A DNA stretch of 64,000 bases from Rhodotorula mucilaginosa (taxonomy: Eukaryota > Basidiomycota > Microbotryomycetes > Sporidiobolales > Sporidiobolaceae). The translations under genes were made by a program, and so were the position numbers. Positions 58,524 to 64,000 of the stretch are shown piece by piece; position 1 is the stretch's first letter; each line of letters opens with the position of its first letter. A model generated the notes under the pieces. It had not been told where the DNA came from and did no database searches. It was given only the letters and a program-made list of their open reading frames with translations. The stretch is from the NCBI GenBank assembly GCA_034406715.1, contig CP137865.1, positions 992,001 to 1,056,000 on the forward strand. Reading direction: 5' to 3'.

Positions 58524-59336
58524 TTCACGTCGTTGGATCGACGTTCGCTCCGAGCTCGACCTGCTCCTCGTCACCGAGCTCCCCGAAAGCCTGCCGCTGC
58601 TGGTCCCCGCGTACCAGATTCTGGAAAGGTTGCGCAACAGCTCAAGAGCCAGGCGTGTCTGATTAGCTGAGTCCGCCGCGGGGCGGCGGCGCTGGAGCCG
58701 GTCGTACGTCAAGCCGGCGTGCTGCCGCTCATCACGCATGCGACTCGGCGGGACGACAAGCGCCAGGAAGCCGTCAAAGAGGCACTGGAAGGGTGGAGAT
58801 GTTGCTACTGCCGACCCAGCAAATCGAAGAAGCGGCCTCGAGGCAAGCCGCTTGACTGAAGAAGCGTCTGCGGCGGACCCGCGGCGTCGGGTCGACAACG
58901 CCCGTTTCGGGTTGCGAGAAGTGGCAGGCGACAGCGGCTCTGGAGATTTTCGGAGCACCTTCTTGCAGTCAGAAGGAGTCGCTGGTAGACTCGCCATCCG
59001 CTGGAGCGACCGGGCCTTTGACGACAGCAGAAGTGCAAGCAAGTGCGAAGGCTCGACAGCAGAGAGGTGACCAAGAAGGACGCTTCTGATCTCGTCCGGT
59101 GACTGCCACTCGGTGTCGGTAACCTGCTGAGGGGCGAGGTGCAGGGCGTCCGACGCGTCGTACAGCGGCGTGCATATTGCGAGGCGCTTTGTCAACTTGT
59201 TCTTGGGGCCAAGATCTGGGCACGGATGAAGTGGTTGCGTAGCGAAATCACCCGAGAGGAGATGTAGCTGGGCGTATAGAGCCCGTTCCCTCTCCTTAGC
59301 GTACTGGCTGGTTGTGGATCTGGCTACGGGATGCAA
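58524..59336 (-). CDS. Hypothetical protein, two-exon model
   Basis: Not recognised. The first part reads naturally: ERERALYAQLHLLSGDFATQ, DLGPKNKLTKRLAICTPLYD, EWQSPDEIRSVLLGHLSAVE, PSHLLALLLSSKARSLQRMA, then a Ser/Arg-rich patch. The frame stays open to 58449 (295 aa), but a GT-AG intron 58641-58735 would give a more protein-like ending, PVAQPFQNLVRGDQQRQAFG then ELGDEEQVELGANVDPTT, with stop at 58524. I favour that model; both are possible. The middle helix FDGFLALVVPPSRM is the only hydrophobic run. Basic Ser/Arg stretches suggest a nuclear protein. Confidence 0.45.
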
Positions 59337-59597
59337 GTGTATGCGCCGGTGTAATTATGTTGGGTGTGGGGGGATTGCCGAGGGGTCCAGATGAGCGCGT
59401 GCGAGTTCGTGTCGGGTAGCAGATCTAGTCGAAGCATAGAGCGTGTTGGTAGTCTGCAGCTATAGTCTACCTGCCGACCCTGGAGCACGTCGGGAGAGAG
59501 AGAGACGCGGCTGCTGCCGAGCCGACGCGGAGTCGTCGATGACGGCGTCGGAAACCAAACACGGCGCTTTCTCCTTGACCCTCTACGCAAGCATAGC

Positions 59598-61494
59598 ATG
59601 TCGTCGGCGCAGGACGAGACGAAACTCGAGACCCCGCACCTGTCTGCGAGTGTGCTCCAGCATGGCCACCACTTTACCTCGCTCGTCGTCCGCGGCAACC
59701 AACCCGACGCAGCGACCACCGACGCACTCGGCGGGTTCGCAGACTTGGACGCGTATCACAACTCGGTCACCAGGGCCTTCTTCAACTGCATCGTGGGCAG
59801 GTACGCCAACCGCTTGCCTGCAGGCGAATCCAGGTTCTCGACCGGCGCAAAGATTCAACTCACCGGCACAGATCAAGGTCAATCTTCAGTCCCTGCATTC
59901 TCCTCCGGCTGCTGCTGACACCTACGTCCGCATACAGTCTGCCTCCATGGCGGCGACTCGGGCTTCGACACCCTCCCATGGATCCCCATCGCCCGCTCCG
60001 ACTCGACCCTCTTTGACCTGAACGACCCCGCCCACCCGATCCCCCCTCCGGCCGCCGACCCCAACGCACCCGTCACCGAATCCTCCGTCCTGCACCGCCT
60101 CATCTCGCCCGGAGGCGCCGACGGGTTCCCGTGCTCGCTCGAGTGCGAGTGCTTGACCGTTGTGTACGCGCCCGAGACGGACAAGGGCGTCGAGACTGGA
60201 GTAGAGCACGGCAAGAAGGGCAGGTCGCTCGGCAAACTCAAGGTCGTCATGCGCGCCAAGATCCGCCAGGACGGCGAAGAAGGCATCTCGAAAGGGACGC
60301 CCGTCAACATGACCGTTCACTGGTGCGTCGCTCAATCTGCCTCCCACCCCCCTTGGGAGCCGGAGTTTGCCCGCTAGCCTCCTACATCATCCTGCACCCC
60401 GTGTGCTGGGAGAGCACGCGTTCGCCTTGGGTGCCAGTGAAGCCGCGCGTGGTCGTCCAGACTGACCTTCTCAAAACTCTTTCCGTCTCCTCCTCCTGGC
60501 ACGCATACAGGGGATTCCGCCTCGACGACGGCCAAGACGAAAACATCTTGAACCACCACCTCTTCCTCGACGTACGTCCCTCCGACTTCTCGCAATTGTC
60601 CGATCCGAGTCCCGTCAGGGAACGAAACGCGTCTGACAGCCTCTTTTCTTGCAATTCCGCGGCTTAACAGTCGGACAAGCTCGTGGGGCTCGACGAAAAG
60701 GCGCTCGCGACCGGCAAGATCAAGCACCTCGAAAAGGGAGACGGCTACGACTTTTACAGCCACGGTCGCGAAGGCCCGCACCGCAAGATCGGAGACGGCT
60801 ACCCCGAAGGCGGCATCGGTGAGCGAGTTTTTCCCTGAGCCTGATCTCCTTTCTGTCACCAATCCGCAGTGCTGGCGAACGAGAGATCTCGAAGAGCAAA
60901 GCCATGAGCTCACGCTTAAATACCGTTTCTGGCATAACAGACGTCAACTACCTCTTGAACCTGCCCGAGTCGGGATCGCCTCCGACCGGCGAACCGCTCC
61001 TGCCGACTCAACCTCAAGCGATCCTGACCGCCCCTCTCTCGAAATCGAAATCCTCGACAGGACACCCGCGCCGGCTCCAGTTGCGGTTCACGTCGTCGGC
61101 GCCTTCGGTGCAGATGTACACGGCGCCCGGGTGGGACGGGAACGGTCCGGCGCGGAAAGCGGCGCATGGCGGTCCAAAGGCGGACGAGTTGAACCCGGCG
61201 GCGGACGCGGCCGAGAAGGCGCACAGTCACGGGTTGGGCTACGCGAAAGACGGGATGGTCTTTCTCGAGTTTCAACACCCGGTCGGGACTGTCACGCACA
61301 CGGCGGGTGAAGCGCTTGAGGGAGGGCCGAACTCGACCGAGTTGGGACGGTGGCTCGAGGGGAGGGCGCAGAAGCGCAAGGTGGACTTGAGTGAGGGTAA
61401 GGGCGGCAAGAGTTGGGAGGTCGACACGCTTTTGCGCGACGGGCAGGTGTACGAGAACTGGACCGAGATCGAGGTCGTAGAGGTCGACGAGTAG
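59598..61494 (+). CDS. Aldose 1-epimerase / galactose mutarotase-like protein
   Basis: Interconverts alpha and beta anomers of galactose or glucose. Spliced reading: HLSASVLQHGHHFTSLVVRG, DLDAYHNSVTRAFFNCIVGR, YANRLPAGESRFSTGAKIQL, VCLHGGDSGFDTLPW (substrate-binding HGG), KLKVVMRAKIRQDGEEGIS, WGFRLDDGQDENILNHHLFL with candidate catalytic His, LPESGSPPTGEPLLPTQPQA, VQMYTAPGWDG and GMVFLEFQHPVG with the base Glu (LEFQ). This order matches the beta-sandwich mutarotase family. Exons start at 59598 (ends 59877) and continue through four more, ending at TAG 61492. An Ala/Lys-rich insert after YTAPGWDG is larger than usual. No galactose-pathway gene is adjacent. Confidence 0.88.
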
Positions 61495-61600
61495 ACGGGG
61501 TTGATTCCTCTCGTATGGAAATATGGCGTGTAGATAGTCCCTTCCCCATGCGCCAGAGTCGTCGCCTTGAACTCAGGACGGAGCGAGACGGCGGGATGCC

Positions 61601-61987
61601 TCAATCGTCCTCGCCAAAGTCCTCGAGGCTCATCGCCGCCATCTCATAGCCTTCAGATCCTCCACTCCCGTCCATAAACCCGCGTCGAGAGTTGCGGCCT
61701 CCTCCTCCTCCTCCTCTGCCGCTCGCCGTCTGAGTTTGACGGTACCCGGCTCCTCCGCCGTCCCACTCGCGCGCGTTGACTGCTCGGTAATGCGTGTTGA
61801 GCCAGCTGCGGAACATGCGGACCAAGGGAGGACCGAGGCAGGTCGAGAGGACTGCGTGGGAGTTGAGGGTCAACTCATCGAGTCGAAGGGATGGTCTCGT
61901 CGGGAGGGCGTGCTTACTGAGGTAGGAGATGAAGAGGAATCCGAATACGGCCAGGAACATGGCGAGCCACGCGAGCGACGATGGCAT
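61601..61987 (-). CDS. Small membrane-anchored protein, unknown function
   Basis: About 108 aa in two exons. MPSSLAWLAMFLAVFGFLFISYL is a hydrophobic N-terminus (signal anchor), then after a GTAAGC..CACGCAG intron come LSTCLGPPLVRMFRSWLNTH and YRAVNAREWDGGGAG, a Gly/Arg-rich stretch (GRGGGGGGRNSRR) and an acidic end (MAAMSLEDFGEDD). I do not recognise it. The acidic C-terminus with a Gly/Arg hinge suggests a cytosolic tail that binds another protein. Upstream ATGs in the same frame (to 62095) lack a convincing start. Confidence 0.55.
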   Translation of the reverse strand: MPSSLAWLAMFLAVFGFLFISYLSKHALPTRPSLRLDELTLNSHAVLSTCLGPPLVRMFRSWLNTHYRAVNAREWDGGGAGYRQTQTASGRGGGGGGRNSRRGFMDGSGGSEGYEMAAMSLEDFGEDD

Positions 61988-62470
61988 TCGCACGGAGGAT
62001 GCAGCAGAAGGAGAGAAGAGGACGACGATAATTTCGAGGAAGGCAAGGCGCCGTCTCGTCTCCTCTCCGCTGGACCAACACGTAAACAACGCCATTCGTC
62101 AAGAAAGAATGGGAAGGGGAAACGTGGTATTTGCAGGGGGAAGGTTTGGCCGGCGCATGGCGTGGGCAAAAGAAGGGAACATGACGGGAAGTGAATGAAG
62201 CGAAAACCAGAAACAGACAAGAGAGGAAGTCGGGGGGTATAGCAAACTGGTGGGGTCTGATGAAAGCGTACGATGGCCAAAGGAGCACGGGTAAGGCGGG
62301 GGAGTCGTGAGCGGAGGGGGGGGGGGGGGGGGGGGGGAAACAACGTGAAGACAGCCGAGAAACGGAGAGGACGGAAAGTGGGTAAAAGCTGAGCGGGTTG
62401 GCAAGCGCGGAGGAGGAACAAGCGAACAGGGAGGCGTAATGTGCAACGACAAGGCGGGCGGTAGGCCTGC
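61988..62470. other. Intergenic region with G22 run
   Basis: This 483-bp gap lies between tandem minus-strand genes and is rich in G on the plus strand (C on the transcribed side). Apart from a 22-G homopolymer (62316-62337) nothing stands out. Confidence 0.45.
62316..62337. repeat. 22-nt poly-G homopolymer
   Basis: An uninterrupted G run, C on the minus strand, upstream of the small membrane-protein gene and downstream of the septin. The length is likely unstable and hard to sequence. Confidence 0.8.
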
Positions 62471-64000
62471 TCATGCTCGCAGGAAGCCCTTCTTCTTTGT
62501 TGCTTGTTGTTGCTGCTGCGGGACGGACAAGAATTTTTGGTCAGTTCAACTCCGACCGTCCTCCCCCAAGTCGTCGACCACTACGACCGACGACGCAGAG
62601 GCAAGCACAGAGAAAAGAAATGCGCACCTTTTCGGGCGTGAGGGGCCTGCCCTGCTCGATCCTGCGCTTCTTGTCCTCGAGTTCGAGCCGCTGCTTCTCG
62701 AGCGCCTCCTTCATCTCGCGGTGGCGCGCGTACAGTTCCTCCTCGGACTGTTTCAGTTTCGCCTCCTTCTCGTTGACTTTTTGTTGGAACACCATCTTCA
62801 TCTCGTTCTCCATCTTGGCGAGCTTGGCTTCGTGCAGGGCGCGCTCTTCTGCCATCTTGGCCGCCGGGCTGGGGTGGTTTTTTCGAAAAAGGGGTGAATC
62901 AAAGAAGTCAGCTTCCAAGAGATGCGGACTGAAAGGAAAGCAGCGCCGACTCACTTGACCTCTTTAAAGACCGAGTGATCCTGCGCGACTCCCATCGCGA
63001 GCAGTTTCTCGCTCCGGTACTTTTCGTACAAGACCTCGTTCGTGTGCTCCTTGAGTTCCTCCATATGAGTCCGGACGAGCATCTGCCGCAGCTTGACAAA
63101 GTCGCAGTGCTCCTCGTTGTCGACCTCGATCGTGCCCCACGGGTACGCGCGTCCGCGCACTTGGCGGCCGTCCGGGGTCGAGACGATCTTGTCGGACCCG
63201 ACGACCGCGAACGGGATCTTGCGCTGTGTTTTTGTTTGCGGGAGGCGGAGAGAGAGTCAGCCGGGTTGGCCGATCCAAGGGGGCCAAGAGCCAAAAACCC
63301 CCCCGAAACAGGAAGAGCAACACTCACGACAATCTCTTCATTCTCGGCGAGCGTCTCCTCATCCTCCATCTCGTACTGCGGCGCCTGGTAAATCTCGATC
63401 CGGTGGTGCGCCAAGTCGCTCAAGATCCGCGCCTTGAACTGGACCACTTCCTCGTCCGTCAGGGTGTCGGCTTTCGCAATGACCGGGATCAGGTTGACGC
63501 GCTGGTGCAGCCTCCGCATGAACTCGATGTCGAGCGGTTTCAGCCTGTTGACGCGCGCGCGCGAGTGGTTTGGTGAATGGTGATGTTGATCGAGCGAAAG
63601 GGAGGGACAAGCAAATGATTATGAAGGGAAGTCAGAACCACGAGGTGCTTCTTTCGATCCCGGCTCGAGAAAGGGAGTTAGGGGGAAAGACGCACGAGTG
63701 CCCTGTCGGTTCGATAAAGTACAAGCAAGCGTGCACGCGGTTGTCGACCATCTTTTGCCGGTTGACGCGGTTCTCCTGCTCGAGGTAGGCGTCGAACCGC
63801 GCCTCGATGTTGTCCAGGATCGGTTTCCAGCTGTGAGTCGTTTGGTGCAGCGACGCGCAAAGGTCAGTCCGACTCGTGCTGATCAAGTTTCTCTCTGACC
63901 ACAAAGCGCTTGCGCCAGCTCACCCGTCCTCGTTGTTGATAAAGTCTCCAAATCCGGGCGTGTCGACCACCGTCAGACGGAGTTTGACGCCGTTCTCCTC
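62471..64000 (-). CDS. CDC3: Septin, Cdc3/AspB class (3' part, continues beyond window)
   Basis: GTP-binding filament protein of the septum and bud neck. The window holds the middle and 3' end only; the N-terminus, including the P-loop, lies beyond 64000. Seen in order: [20 protein letters not shown]-type segment ([20 protein letters not shown]), [60 protein letters not shown] (G4 AKAD), [53 protein letters not shown], then the coiled coil [20 protein letters not shown] and [21 protein letters not shown] last small exon adds KGFLRA and stop at 62471. The wording matches filamentous-fungus AspB (Cdc3), not Cdc10/Cdc11/Cdc12. Confidence 0.95.

Overview
The window looks like nuclear DNA of a GC-rich, intron-dense basidiomycete yeast. 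A red yeast of the Sporidiobolales (Rhodotorula/Rhodosporidium type) is the best guess. This rests on coding sequence strongly biased to G/C at third positions, many short introns (about 50-100 nt, GTRNGY donors, CTRAC branch sites), very short intergenic gaps, and basidiomycete-style proteins such as an AspB-type septin and a myosin-motor/DEK_C chitin synthase. The species call is inference. I see no transposon, rRNA, tRNA or CRISPR signal.

Thirty protein genes are called. 0-5 kb: a single-pass membrane protein, peptidyl-tRNA hydrolase PTH2 and an RRM/RGG RNA-binding protein. 5.7-17 kb: the 60S GTPase NOG1, an uncharacterised protein, LSM3 and U1-C (a divergent pair of spliceosomal proteins), Mediator MED17, the ESCRT-III protein DID2 and ribosomal protein uL1. 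17.5-25 kb: a DUF1264/oil-body-associated protein, a multi-pass membrane protein, the ubiquitin-shuttle protease DDI1 and an alpha/beta-hydrolase-fold protein that lacks its serine. 25-34 kb: a small unknown protein, an OCH1-type mannosyltransferase, an intronless probable mitochondrial protein, a BAR protein (Hob3/Rvs161) and the Gcn2 regulator YIH1/IMPACT. 34-46 kb: a 7-kb chitin synthase with a degenerate myosin head, SVP26/TEX261 with a long disordered tail, and a type II SGNH/PC-esterase-like protein. 46-64 kb: RIX7 and NUG1 (a divergent pair of 60S biogenesis factors), a PIN4-like RRM-R3H protein, a CCC1/VIT iron-manganese transporter, an unknown protein, a galactose mutarotase-like protein, a small membrane protein and the 3' part of septin CDC3.

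Three themes recur. First, ribosome and RNA biogenesis: NOG1, RIX7, NUG1, uL1, LSM3 and U1-C. Second, cell surface and secretory pathway: OCH1, chitin synthase, SVP26 and the PC-esterase-like protein. Third, actin, membrane and septum: Hob3, Yih1, DID2 and CDC3. Several head-to-head gene pairs join partners from the same process across 0.25-0.45 kb.

Exon limits were read by eye from splice signals and reading-frame continuity, so individual junctions may be wrong. No RNA data were available. The most unusual observations are the chitin-synthase motor that has lost its P-loop lysine, the secretory/cell-wall block at 34-46 kb, the serine-less hydrolase, two frame-supported GC-AG introns, a 14-nt micro-exon in the VIT signature, and a 5-nt first coding exon in the DUF1264 gene.
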